DNA of 64,000 nt, from the NCBI GenBank assembly GCA_022009675.1, contig CP091718.1, positions 62,001-126,000 of the forward strand. Reading direction: 5' to 3'. The position numbers were made by a program, and so were the translations under genes. This document shows, one piece after another, positions 28,184 through 38,772 of the stretch (the first letter of the stretch is position 1; each line of letters opens with the position of its first letter). The notes under the pieces are model-generated. The model saw nothing but the letters and a program-made list of their open reading frames with translations. It ran no database searches and was not told the origin of the DNA. This stretch comes from Oscillospiraceae bacterium. Its GTDB lineage: Bacteria; Bacillota; Clostridia; Oscillospirales; CAG-272.

Positions 28184-28334
28184 TCCGGCGTTCCCCTCCG
28201 CTTCTGCGTCAGATTCATTGATGAATACGTGTATTATAGCATGCCACAGGGCGAAAGTCAAGGTCACATCGGGCACTTTTTTCCGCCCTGTTTCGACACG
28301 TCCGCCGGTCATCCGCTCCGACAGAGCCGTTCAG

Positions 28335-28573
28335 AACAAAATCGGAGGCCACCGCAGAACTGCGATGACCTCCCAGTCGGCTCCGCTCTCTCCTCCTGCC
28401 GGACGCGCACATTGCGCCACCGACCGGGTACAGGTATGTCACAGAGCCAATGGACACCCCGCACGCCGGACGGAACCGTTCCGGAACGCGTCCTGCGCGG
28501 ACGGGGAAGCCAAAACCGACTGTTGCAGTATGCTGCATCGATAAGAGCCATCTCGGACACAAACAAGACTGCA
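28335..28573 (-). ncRNA. Candidate non-coding RNA of about 240 nt
   Basis: On the minus strand TTGACG (28,607-28,602) and TATGAT (28,584-28,579) are exactly 17 bp apart. Transcription should begin near 28,573. The following 240 nt have no convincing reading frame but several stems, such as CGTCC-GCGCA-GGACG, GTTCCGGAAC and a CAGTCGG/CCGACTG long-range pair. It ends in a 12-14-bp hairpin (28,344-28,373) followed by TTTT on the minus strand. The size and promoter would suit a 6S-like or other regulatory RNA. I could not match a known family. Confidence 0.4.
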
Positions 28574-28685
28574 CCCCTATCATACCACAAATTCGCGCCG
28601 CCGTCAAGCGTCAAATACAGGATTCGGCAAAAAATGTGAGGGAAGCGCGGATTTCGACGTTGCCTCGGGGGGCACCTTACCACCG

Positions 28686-31600
28686 CTATATGTCATATTT
28701 GGATAGAATCTCGCTGGGTGTGCGGCGCAGGAGCAGCATAGCAGGCAGCAGTCCGAACAGGATGCACGCCGTCAGGATGACAGCCAGCAGTCCACCCGCC
28801 AGCCACAGCGGGAAGTACAGCAGCTGATTGAAGAATGCCGCACCGGAGAGGTACATCATCAGCAACGACGCCACAAGGAAGCCGATAAACACAGTCAACA
28901 GCGTCAGCATAACCGTCTCGATCAGGAATCGGTACAGCAGATTCTTCCGGGAAACGCCGATGGCACGCAGAATGCCGACCTCGCGCACCCGGCTCATAAA
29001 GGACGAACGCATGATGAAAAAAACACGCACAGGCACATAAAGGCAAGTATGACCGTCAGCGAAATACCGGCGGTAACAAAGCTCTCGGACAGGTCGCCGG
29101 CATTCTGACGGAGCAGCGTGTCGCGCGTGACCAGCGCGTCCCCGAACTGAGCCCGCAGGTATTCTTCGGCGGCGGCACGGTCTGCGGCGTGTACCATCAG
29201 GTAAGCCGAGCGGTATGGCTGACCGTAGATCCCTTCCGTTCCGAACGGAATCACGTCCAACCGCCCGTCAGTCGTGCCTACGGAATACGACAGGGCGATG
29301 TAGTCCGCATCGCTCACCACCAGGGATCCGTTGCTCTGCGTATCGTCATACTGCCGATTTATTTCATCGATATACCGTTCCTCCATCCAAGCGTGCTCGC
29401 TCTTCCAGCTGTCGTACTCCACCGATTCCAACTCTTTCATCGTTGGCCAGCGCCCGTTTTCCTGCCGGAAGCAGTACGCTTCCCACGCCGTCATAGCATC
29501 CGGTGCCATCTCGCCAATCAGCTTCGGCAAGCCGAATGCATTGAAATCACACCCATACAGGTAGGAGTACAGCGATGCCATACTCTCCTTTTCCGCGTAC
29601 AGCCACAGGGCGGAGTCTGTCATCTCGGCGCCCTCCCGGAGAAATTCCGGCAGGTAGCGCGGGAAATACTCGAACAGGTACTGCCAGAGAAGCTGACCTT
29701 CTGACAGTCCGCTGTCGGACTGCGTCCCGATATAGTCCCTCAGCGACAGCAGGGTTTCACCCTTGACCGAAAGGACATACTGCGGGTACAGGTTCAGGTC
29801 TGCCCACGACGTTATGATCTCCCGCACGGTGAAGCTGCGCCCGAGCACGGTCAGCATTTCGCCCACTTTGAAAACGCCGTCCCCCAGCACTGCGACCTCG
29901 CCGTTCTTCAGCTCGCCCTTGTACCTGGTCTGCAGCGAAAGCGGGGTCACAGGCAGATCCATATTGTCGCGCAGAACGCGCCGTGCCGCCGCAAGATCGG
30001 AAAGCAGGTACGCTTTCTCCGACGAACGGACAATGCCTGCAATGCTTAACAGTGCCGACGAGGTACCCATTCCCATATCCGTCGACTCAATCATGATGTC
30101 CATATCCCCCGTCGAGCCGGCAGTCATCATCGTCAGCCCCAAAAAGGTCTTCATAGCTCTTGATATAGCTGGCTTCACTGCTCGCCAGCAGATCATCTGC
30201 CATGGCGGTTGTGATAAGAATCTCCGAAACGCCCGCGACCTCTTTTCTGCCGCAGACAAGCTCCGCGTCCCGTAGCATGGACAGCGGCAGGGTGTATCCC
30301 TGCGCGCTCAGAGTCGGCTCACTCTGCGCGGTCATGAACCCGGCGGTGCGGAACTGCACCTTGCCCCGGACGTTGTTCGGATGCGTGACCAGCTGTGCGC
30401 CGTTGATACCGTTCTGTCCGATGGTATCGCCCACCAACGCATTGTAGTCATACCCGAAATTGCCGGCTTTGTCTGCCTCGACCGGGATAAAGAACAGATC
30501 GGGATCGTACTCCTTCCGGGACGTGATATAGCCCTTCAGATCGACGGCGGAGGAAGCCGTTGTAAACACCATGACGATCGCAAGCATGATCAGACACACG
30601 CGGAGGAACCGCTTGCCCCTCTTGCGGCGTTGCGAGTAGTTCTCCCGCCACGCCAAGGAAAGCGCGTTACGGAAATGGTACAGCCGCCCGAAGTGCCCGC
30701 CCTCAATTGGTCCCAGTGCCGACATATCCAGCGGCTTTCCGCCCCGGTTGGCGTGCGCCGTGTCCGCCGTAGTCTGGAAACTGCCCTCCCGCAGATGGAT
30801 CTCGGAAGTCTCATCCAGGAAACGGACACCGGGGGTATCGCAGGCAAGGAACAGCCTCCCCCCCTCGCTGACCAGCCGGATGTGTACCGGGCGATCAGCA
30901 GGCAGGTCGCCGTAGGTTGTCAGGCTGACGCCGGGCAGATTATCCGTGCGCGTAGCCAGATCACCGAGAAAGATGTCGTTCTTGTTGCGCTGGACATATC
31001 CGGTCGCACCGGTGTTGACACGGTCGCCAACGATGCGCCCGTCCGCCATCTCAATAACGCGATCGCAGTAATAATCCACCAGGTTCGCCTCGTGCGTGAC
31101 CAGCAGTACCAGCCGCGTGCGGGAGATCTCCTTCAGGATGTCCATGACCAGCACGGTATTGTTTTCGTCCAGGTTTCCGGTCGGTTCATCCGCCAGGATA
31201 ATGGCAGGCGATTTGACAATAGCGCGCGCGATGGCGACCCGCTGCTGCTGACCGCCCGAAAGCGTGTCGGGCGTGCGCTCACGGAATTTGTCCATGTCCA
31301 CGTCGGCAAGCGCCGCCAGGACGCGCGTCCGGATAACCTGCTCGTCCTCTACGCCGCACAGGCGCAGCGCGTCCGCGACGTTTTCAAACACCGTTTCCCC
31401 GACGTTCAGATTGTAATTCTGGAAGATATAACCCGTATACCGGTTGCGGATAATATCGGGATCATTCGCAAGGTTTTCTCCGAATATCTCGATACTGCCC
31501 GATGCGAGGCTGTCCAGTCCGCCGATAGTATTGAGCAGGGTAGTCTTACCGCAGCCGCTCTTGCCGAAAATGGCGATCATGCCGCTTTCCGGCAGGGACA

Positions 31601-31694
31601 GGCTGATGCCGTTCATGACGTGGATCTCGTTTTCGCGCCCACGGTTATAGTATTTCTGAGCGTTGTCTATTCTCAGGATAGCTTTCTCGCTCAT
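28686..31694 (-). CDS. MacB-like ABC transporter, ATPase fused to FtsX-type permease (B)
   Basis: Residues 1-230 are an ABC ATPase: Walker A GKSGCGKTT, signature LSGGQQQRVAIARA, Walker B IILADEPTGNLDE, and VTHEANL. Helix 1 is FLRVCLIMLAIVMVFTTASS near residue 365. A large extracytoplasmic domain of about 460 residues follows, then three helices including TAGISLTVILAFMCLCVFF and LETVMLTLLTVFIGFLVASL; the FtsX domain holds SRVREVGILRAIGVSRKNL. Frameshifts lie near 30,125 (A5) and 29,020 (A7). The gene overlaps the previous one by ATGA, so the two are translationally coupled. They probably form a heteromer exporting or sensing a peptide, lipid or antibiotic. Confidence 0.85.
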
Positions 31695-34069
31695 GCCTTG
31701 TTTCCTCCCTTCAGCGTTTTCTTGACCGACTGGCTGAACATCTTGCGCACGTACCGGCGGGACAGCCGCAGTGCGACTGCCACCAGGAGCAGCGCCAGCA
31801 GGATATATTCCCGCGCGTGCAGGAAGCTGAACAGCTCATTGGTCTGCGGAAGCGAATATACCACGGTGCAGGCGACCGCCGTCACGAGTATGGCTGGAAT
31901 CAGAGCAGTCAGCGTCTGCACGTAGATCCTGATTCGCACAACCGGCGTCGGAATGCCCATGGAACGCATGATGGCGATATCGCCCCGCGATGCATTCATG
32001 GCGTGCGAGGTGCAGAGCCCCCAAAAAAACAGTGCAATGAACACAACAGCCAGCACCCAGCCAACCAGCAGGAATCCGCTCGTAATAACCTTCTCCAGTC
32101 GTTCCAGAACATCCTCATCCACCGTCTCATCGGACGGTACGGCAACGTATCCTGCCTCGCGCAGCTCGCCTACCTTTGCGTGCGCTTCGCGGTCGCTGTC
32201 AAAGAACAGGCTCGCCTGGGTATACGCTTTGGTAAAATACTCGTTCTCCACGAAGGAAGTCAGAATATCCGGCGCAATGACCAGCGCCATCTCGTTATAT
32301 GCCTGCCGGAGAAGCACCGCCGTCTCCTTTGCTCACCGAGGTGACAAGCCGATAGCCGGAGAAATCCATATTAACGTCGCTCCGCTGCCCGTACCCCCGA
32401 ACCGCGGAAGTCATCCGCATACCCTGTACGGTACCCGTACTGATTCTTCCGGTAGCTGACAAATGTGCCCGTCAGGGACACGTCTGCACTGACATTTGCG
32501 GCATCGTAGACGGTATCGCCATTCACCAATGACGCCAACGTGTAGGTGCCCGGCTCCATGCCGAAATCCACTATAATGCCGCCGCCCTCCAGCCGGTATT
32601 CCCGTGAAAATTCGTTGCCCGGCTGGCTGGACTTCAGCCCGACCGAAACGGAGAAGTTATACTGCTGCTTCTGGAAGAATACCGCCGAGGTCGCCGTCCG
32701 GTAGCCCTCCTCCGTAAACAGCATCCGGGAATTCCTCGTGTTGTCGTAGAAATAGCGCACACCGGTAACGGTGTAGTTGGTATTGCTCAGCACGCCGCTG
32801 TTATAGCTCGTATCCGACGACAGGACGAAAGGCTCAAACTCCTCACCCGCCCCATAACTGCTCTTCATGAAAATCGGCAGTTCCAGAAGAACCTCGTTCG
32901 CCGTCTCCGGCAGGCGACCGCCGTCCGGCGTGACACCGTTCGCATAGGCAAAGCGGAAGTTCAGGTAGTGCAGACCGTCCTCCTGCCAATTCTTCCCCAA
33001 AAACAGTGTGACGGTCTGATCCATCAGGTAATCGTAGCGGACCGTGCGCTCCGCCCCGACTGTTGCTGCCAGCTTTGCCAGCTCATCCGCCGTCATGATG
33101 CCGCCGTCCGCCCGCGCAATGACGGTCCGCCCCTGCATATGGGTGAACATATAATTCTTGTCAAACAGTCTCTCGGCGGAGGAGGACAGCGACGTGACCA
33201 CCGTCAGAACCAACGCAGTCACGATCATGAGCATACACAGGAACAGCGACAGCTTGGGCATGGCACCGAAGCGGACACGCCCCAGCGTCAGTCCGTTGCG
33301 CAGCTGCTCACGACGCCGTGCAAACGGCTTCTGCGGCTCGGTCACCTCCGGAGACGGTGCCTCGGTCGGGACAGGTGCGGGCTTGGAAATGACCTGATCC
33401 GACTCCACGGCGCCGTCAAAAATGCGGATATGCCGCGTGGCACAGTGCTCGACCTGCTCAAAATTGTGCGTGACAACCACCACCAGCTTGTCGCGGGAGA
33501 CCTCGCGCAGGAGCGAGATGATCTCCTCTGAGGTCTGGCTGTCCAGGTTGCCGGTCGGCTCGTCCGCCAGAATGATGGGGCTGTCCTTGGCAAGTGCGCG
33601 GGCGATGACGGTGCGCTGCTTCTGCCCGCCGGACAGCTTGCTCCCCTTGTGGTGAATGAATTTTTCCAGTCCCCACGCGGCGCAGAAGCTCCAGCGCGCG
33701 CGCCCGGCGCGCCCGGCGGTCGGAGATGTTCATCAGCGCCAGCTCCACGTTCTGCAGAACCGTGAAGCTTTCGATGATGTTGTACTCCTGAAAAATGAAG
33801 GAGATGTACTGCTTCCGATACTCCTCCCAATCGCTCTGCAGATAGTGCGAGGTCGGCTCCCCGCAGATCAGCAGTTCGCCCTCCTCGTAGGTGTCCATCC
33901 CGCTGAGCACGTTGAGCAGCGTGGATTTACCCGAGCCGGATTTGCCTGTGACCGCAACAAACTCGCCCCGGTCAAAGGACAGGTTCACCCCGCGTATGCC
34001 TACTGCCACATTCCCCTCGGACACGTATATCTTCCCGATATTTCTCAATTCCAGCAACGGTGTCGGCAT
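31691..34069 (-). CDS. MacB-like ABC transporter, ATPase fused to FtsX-type permease (A)
   Basis: It starts MPTPLLELRNIGKIYVSEGN. The ATPase has GKSGSGKST, signature KLSGGQKQRTVIARALAKDS (after a frame change near 33,680) and IILADEPTGNLDSQ. The permease has helix 1 LSLFLCMLMIVTALVLTVVT, an extracytoplasmic domain of about 300 residues rich in Tyr/Gly strands, then GFLLVGWVLAVVFIALFFWG and MNASRGDIAIMRSMGIPTP, the FtsX coupling region. Two more shifts occur near 32,390 and 32,335. Length is about 790, shorter than its partner because of a smaller ectodomain. A promoter lies at 34,107-34,135. Confidence 0.85.
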
Positions 34070-34106
34070 TTTTTTATCTCCCTTCGTTTTCTGAATCTGC
34101 TTTCAT

Positions 34107-34135
34107 ATTGTATCACATCCCGTATCTGAATGCAA
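34107..34135 (-). promoter_or_regulatory. Promoter of the MacB-like pair
   Basis: On the minus strand TTGCAT and TACAAT are separated by exactly 17 bp, with TGTGATACAAT giving an extended -10. The predicted start site is about 30 nt upstream of the first gene. Confidence 0.7.
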
Positions 34136-34204
34136 GAGAACGGCGCAGAATTAAAAATCTTAAGAAATGGGACGCGATGCTTGCGGGCGTCCGTCCGATG
34201 CACC

Positions 34205-34241
34205 GAGAAAGGGAGCGCCTGCCCGAAGGACAGCGCTCCCC
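34205..34241 (-). terminator. Terminator of folD
   Basis: GGGAGCGC and GCGCTCCC form a stem enclosing a TTCG-containing inner hairpin, and on the minus strand CTTTCTC follows. It lies just after the folD stop. Confidence 0.7.
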
Positions 34242-34249
34242 TTCCCTGC

Positions 34250-35110
34250 TCAGTTCCCGCCCCGTGCGAAGCACTCCGCCGCGGTCAGGGTATTGCGCAA
34301 CAGCATGGTGATGGTCATAGGTCCGACACCGCCCGGCACCGGCGTAATGGCAGACGCGACCGGCTCGACCGATGCAAAATCCACGTCCCCGGTCAGCTTT
34401 CCGTCCGCGCGGCGGTTCATGCCGACATCCACCACCACGGCACCCGGCTTGACCATATCGGCGGTAAAGAAATCCGCGCGCCCGATCGCCGCGACCAGGA
34501 TATCCGCCCGGCGCGTGACCTCGGCGAGATTCCGCGTGTGGCTGTGGCAGACCGTCACGGTGCCGTTCGCCTGCAGCATCAGCATTGCCATGGGCTTGCC
34601 GACGATGTTGGAGCGCCCCACCACAACGCACTCCTTTCCGTCGCAGGAAATGCCGTAGCGTGCAAGCAGTTCCATGATCCCGGCAGGCGTGCAGGGCAGA
34701 AAACTGTAATTCCCCGTCAGGAGCCTGCCGACATTGTAGGGATGGAAGGCATCCACGTCCTTGTCCGGACGGATGCGGAGCAGGATTCGCCCGGCGTCCA
34801 GATGGCGCGGCAGGGGCAGTTGCACGAGGATACCGTGGATGCGGTCATCCTCATTCAGTCTGTCCACCAGCGCCTCCAGTGTCTCCTGCGTTGTGTCGGC
34901 GGGCAGTTCAAAGCCCTCCGAATAAAAGCCGACCTGCTCGCAGGCACGGCGCTTGTTCCGGACATAGACCTGCGAAGCCGGGTCGTCGCCCACGATGACC
35001 ACTGCCAGACCGGGCACAACGCCGGTGCGTTCGGTCAGGGCGCGTGCCGCCGTTGCGATTTCCCCACGCACCTGCGCGGAGGTTGCTTTTCCGTCAAGAA
35101 TGACTGCCAT
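34250..35110 (-). CDS. folD: Bifunctional methylenetetrahydrofolate dehydrogenase/cyclohydrolase
   Basis: The 286-residue frame is intact. VYVRNKRRACEQVGF carries the catalytic Lys (Y-x-x-x-K). GILVQLPLPRHL and DVDAFHPYNVGRL are substrate-site blocks. VVGRSNIVGKPMAMLML binds NADP. AITPVPGGVGPMTITMLLRN is the C-terminal signature. It interconverts 5,10-methylene- and 10-formyl-tetrahydrofolate in cytoplasmic one-carbon metabolism. Length and motif order match the family without gaps. It sits after the M16 peptidase gene, 60 bp away. Confidence 0.97.
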   Translation of the reverse strand: MAVILDGKATSAQVRGEIATAARALTERTGVVPGLAVVIVGDDPASQVYVRNKRRACEQVGFYSEGFELPADTTQETLEALVDRLNEDDRIHGILVQLPLPRHLDAGRILLRIRPDKDVDAFHPYNVGRLLTGNYSFLPCTPAGIMELLARYGISCDGKECVVVGRSNIVGKPMAMLMLQANGTVTVCHSHTRNLAEVTRRADILVAAIGRADFFTADMVKPGAVVVDVGMNRRADGKLTGDVDFASVEPVASAITPVPGGVGPMTITMLLRNTLTAAECFARGGN

Positions 35111-35168
35111 ATAGTTTACTCCTCGTTTCTTCAGTGCTTCCCTGTACTATGCGATATGCGGTATTCCC

Positions 35169-36506
35169 CTATGTTTCAGGCGGATATACCACCGCCAACG
35201 CGTACTGCCCCGGGCGGAAGGTGCGGCGGAACAGTGTCTCCACCTCCTCAAACGTAATCGAGGCAGCCATCGGCAAAAAGTCAAACAGCGACAGCCCGTC
35301 CATCGCGTAGGACAGGAGCGAACCGCCGATGCTCTCGGTGGAGGCAAAGCCGGTCACGTAATCGGCATACTGGATGCGGCGACTGCGTTCAAAGGCGGCG
35401 CGGGACAGTCCCTCGCGCGACAGCCTGTCCACGCAGGCAAGAAAGGCACGGTAGACCGCATCGGGGTCATCGGATTCACCCGTGAAATCGTAAAAGGCGT
35501 ACCCGCGCCCGATGGAGGTGCCGTAGGACACGCCCGGCGTGACCAGCCCCGACTCGTACAGTCCGTTATAGAAGTCCTCCGAGCAGGAGAACAGCATCTC
35601 GGACAGGATGCACATACACAGGTCACGCCGGAGCATTCCGCGCGGGTCTGGCGGAATATCCGCATCCTTGATGCCCAGGGAAAACACCGGCTTGGAGACT
35701 GACGCTTCGGCATCGGGATGTGTCCCGTCCGTAACCTGCCGCATATCCCGCACGGCGCGTTCCCGGCATACGGCGGCAGGCTCGCGTACCGGACGGGGAG
35801 CAGGCAATGTACCACCCTGCCCGCCCGGCTTCCGCGACAGACCGGGGCAGGCATCCACTGCCGCCAGCACCTGCTCCGGCGTAACCTGCCCGCAGACAGC
35901 CAGCGTCATGCCGCCCCGATCGTAGCGGGCGGAAAAGGCGGTATGCAGTATCTCTGCCGTGATGCGCCCGACCGATGCCTCAGTCCCGCAGATATCGCCC
36001 CGGATCGGGTGGGAACGGTACAGCGACCGGAGCAACAGATTGGCGCACACTTCCCACGGATCATCCGCGCCCATGCGGATCTCCTCACGGATGATGCGCC
36101 GCTCCCTTCTGACCGAGTCAGGCGTGATGTGCAAGCCCGAGACCATGCGCAGCAGAGCGCCCAGTGCCCGGTCAAAGCTGCCGGCTCTGCCCTCCGTACA
36201 GGAAAACAGGTAGACCGTCCGGTCATAGGTCGTGTAGGCGTTGACCTCCGCGCCCAGCGCGGCAAACGCCGTCTCGGCGTCCCCGCCCCGTGCCGTCTCA
36301 AACATTTTATGCTCCAGGAAGTGCGCAACGCCTGCAGGTTCGCCGCGGGCACGGTCGAAGGAACCGCAAGGTACGCCCAGCGCGGCATACGCAGTAGACA
36401 TATCCTTCGGGCAGACCAAGATGCGCAGTCCGGACGGGTGGCGCGTCTCGTAGTAACGCTCACCCAGCTCCGGGCATTCATGCAACCGGAATGATGCAGA
36501 TTCCAA
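35169..36506 (-). CDS. M16-family zinc peptidase, catalytic partner (YmfH-like)
   Basis: The 445-residue frame is intact. The inverted zinc motif HFLEHKMFE (H-x-x-E-H) lies at residues 62-66, and the distal Glu is probably in the RREIIREEIRM-type stretch (RRERRIIREEIRMGADDP). The second, inactive M16 lobe follows. In Firmicutes such proteins occur beside a non-catalytic partner, as here: the partner ends 3 bp upstream. They digest short peptides inside the cell. A Pro/Arg-rich linker around residues 235-270 is longer than usual. Confidence 0.85.
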   Translation of the reverse strand: MESASFRLHECPELGERYYETRHPSGLRILVCPKDMSTAYAALGVPCGSFDRARGEPAGVAHFLEHKMFETARGGDAETAFAALGAEVNAYTTYDRTVYLFSCTEGRAGSFDRALGALLRMVSGLHITPDSVRRERRIIREEIRMGADDPWEVCANLLLRSLYRSHPIRGDICGTEASVGRITAEILHTAFSARYDRGGMTLAVCGQVTPEQVLAAVDACPGLSRKPGGQGGTLPAPRPVREPAAVCRERAVRDMRQVTDGTHPDAEASVSKPVFSLGIKDADIPPDPRGMLRRDLCMCILSEMLFSCSEDFYNGLYESGLVTPGVSYGTSIGRGYAFYDFTGESDDPDAVYRAFLACVDRLSREGLSRAAFERSRRIQYADYVTGFASTESIGGSLLSYAMDGLSLFDFLPMAASITFEEVETLFRRTFRPGQYALAVVYPPET

Positions 36507-36509
36507 TAC

Positions 36510-37918
36510 TCAGTCCTCCTCGTCCTCGTCCGGGCAGTCGCAGTCGGACAGCCCGTCGTCCTCCGCGCCGTGCGCCGCGCCGGGTTCGCTCCCCAAAAAG
36601 TACACCGTGTCGGGCACAAACCGTGCCGCCGCACGCATCAGCTGCCGCCTGTCCACCGCCAGCACCTGTGCCAGACGGGATTCCGGCGTGTCGGATGCGT
36701 CGGCAAATCCGGCGCCCGCAGACTCGGTGCCGTTCAGCACCCGCCCGAACCACAGATTCTCCAACGCGCAGGGGCTGTCCGGTATCTGGCGGAAGGCATT
36801 CCCGTCAGGACGCCTTTGCCAGCCGCAGATCATGTGCCGTAAAAGCTTCCCGCCGCGACGCCCTCCGCCTGCGTGCGGATGGCGTTCTCTGCCGCCGTCC
36901 GGTTGGCAGGCGCGACGCCACAGGACACGGTCAGCACGCCCTTGGAACCGAAAAACGCCGAATCGCAGTAGTAGCAAAGTCCCAACTCCTCCCGCACATG
37001 GCGAAACAGCAGACTGTCCTGCATGACGCCCAGCATCTCATTGAACAGGATGGCGGCTGGCAGCAGTTGCCTGTTTTCGGACTGGGTGATACCCGATGAC
37101 CACCCCATGCACAGCCGCCCCTGCGAGAGACTGCGCGCTTCGTCCACGCGGCGCGGCACAAGCGGCGCAGCATGAGGCAAGGTGGGCGGCAATGTGCGGC
37201 AGGCGGGTTTGAGAGCGGCAAACGCCGCCCGCCAGTGTGCCTCCAGCGTCTCCGGAGAAGCCTTGCCCACATAGAACACCTCCAGCCGCGCGCAGGCGAG
37301 AAACGACTGCCACAGCGTCGTCAGCTGCTCTGCCGTCACGTCCCGGATTTGCTCCGGGCGCCCGAACAGCGACACGCCGCTCGGCTCCTGCCCGTACAGG
37401 ATGTGCCGCATCCGCCCCTCGGCGTAACTGCGCGCCTGATTGCGATCCGCCAGGATAGCATCGCACAGTGCCTGCTTCTCCTGCTCCACAGACCGCCGGC
37501 GCAGAACCCCGTCCTCATCGGTCAGCGGCTCCAGGATAAGACCGGCAAGCAGGTCGGCAACGCCGCCCAGAATATCCAGTCCCCGGTCGGCGGCAGGCAG
37601 GCAGGAGTCATCCAGCATCTCGGCGGTGAAACCGAGCACCTGCCGGTCGCCCGCGTGGAAATTACGGATGGTCAGCGTCGCGCCATACAGTTCATCCAAT
37701 CGCCGGTTGATGTGCAGTTGACTGGGAAACCGGCTGCTCCCGCGCCGCAGAACACCGAACAGCAACGTCATGCGCGGCGAAAGCACTTGATCCGCCGGCA
37801 GGATGGCGGAAATGCTCAGGCGGGCGGTTTTGAATCGCTCGGTTTGCAGAATGTGCAGTGTAACGGCATCACCCACGCGGACGGTATGGGGCGGAGACAT
37901 CAAAGCGGCACTGCTCAC
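36510..37918 (-). CDS. M16-family peptidase-like protein lacking the zinc motif (YmfF-like)
   Basis: The GTG start overlaps the mazG stop (GTGA) and has GGAGG 10 nt upstream. In the first lobe, where HxxEH would be, it reads LFGVLRRGSSRFPSQLHINR, so the site is not catalytic. QSLLFRHVREELGLCYYCDS-like sequence (DSLLFRHVREELGLCYYC) is the conserved M16 C-lobe motif. A shift near 36,840 leads to the natural end CALENLWFGRVLNGTESAGA and an acidic tail. It should pair with the active subunit directly downstream. Confidence 0.8.
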
Positions 37919-38772
37919 GCCTGTGCTTCCTCCGGTGCGTGCTTGATGCCGTCCCACACGGCGTTAAGCTCTGTCATGGACAGATCCGCCATGTTCTGTC
38001 CGCGCGCCCGAACCGCATGCTCGACCCGCTCAAAGCGGTCAATGAACTTGTCCGTTGCGTGCATGAGGGCTTCCTCCGACTTGACGCCGAGCTTGCGTGC
38101 AAGGCTGGTCACAGTCAGCAACAGATCGCCCAGTTCCTCCTCTACCGCCGCACCGTCGCCGGATGCAGACGCCGCCCGCACCTCGGCAATCTCCTCCGCC
38201 AGCTTGGCATACACTTCATCCGCATCGGCAAAATCAAAGCAAGCCGCCTTTTTGCCGACCTTCTGCGCCCGCATGAGTGCCGGCTCCATGGCGGGGATCG
38301 CGCGCAACTGATCCGTCAGCGTGACACGCTCCGCCTGCTTTTCCACGCCCTTGAGTTTTTCCCAGTTTGACAGCACCTGCTCACTGCCGTCCACGTGCAC
38401 CTGCCCGAACACGTGCGGGTGGCGGTATATCAGCTTCTCGCAGATGTCGTTTGCCACATCGTATACCGTGAAGCGCCCCACCTCGTCCTCTATGCGCGCA
38501 TGGAACACCACCTGCAGCAGTACGTCACCCAGCTCCTCCCGCAGATGCACCGGATCATCCCGGTCGATCGCCTCCACGACCTCGTAAGTCTCCTCGATCA
38601 GATCGTTGCGGATGCTGTGATGGTTCTGCTCGATGTCCCACGGGCAACCGCCCGGAGAGCGCAGCAGCTCCATGATCAGCACCAGATCGTCAAACGTGTA
38701 GCTCCCCTTCTCCCGGGACAGCAGGTAGTCGATCTTCTCCTCACGGCTTGCGTTTTGCATATCAGATATCAT
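37915..38772 (-). CDS. mazG: Nucleoside triphosphate pyrophosphohydrolase
   Basis: The start MISDMQN follows AAGGAAGG and overlaps the upstream flippase gene by ATGA. Two MazG domains are present: GGCPWDIEQNHHSIRNDLIE, EETYEVVEAID and REELGDVLLQVVFHARI in the first; EEIAEVRAAS and VEEELGDLLLTVTSLARKLG in the second. Conserved Glu/Asp residues for Mg2+ are in place in both. It hydrolyses NTPs to NMP and PPi in the cytoplasm, probably removing damaged or excess nucleotides. The flippase-mazG order matches yabM-yabN of Bacillus subtilis. Confidence 0.93.
   Translation of the reverse strand: MISDMQNASREEKIDYLLSREKGSYTFDDLVLIMELLRSPGGCPWDIEQNHHSIRNDLIEETYEVVEAIDRDDPVHLREELGDVLLQVVFHARIEDEVGRFTVYDVANDICEKLIYRHPHVFGQVHVDGSEQVLSNWEKLKGVEKQAERVTLTDQLRAIPAMEPALMRAQKVGKKAACFDFADADEVYAKLAEEIAEVRAASASGDGAAVEEELGDLLLTVTSLARKLGVKSEEALMHATDKFIDRFERVEHAVRARGQNMADLSMTELNAVWDGIKHAPEEAQA

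Noticed and set aside
28313..28683. A protein-coding gene in the lipoprotein to MacB gap
   Set aside because: Open frames there lack ribosome sites and recognisable motifs, and they overlap the ncRNA candidate's promoter and stems.
30381..31925. A 514-codon plus-strand frame
   Set aside because: Antisense to the ATPase of the MacB-like transporter, which has Walker A, signature and Walker B motifs.
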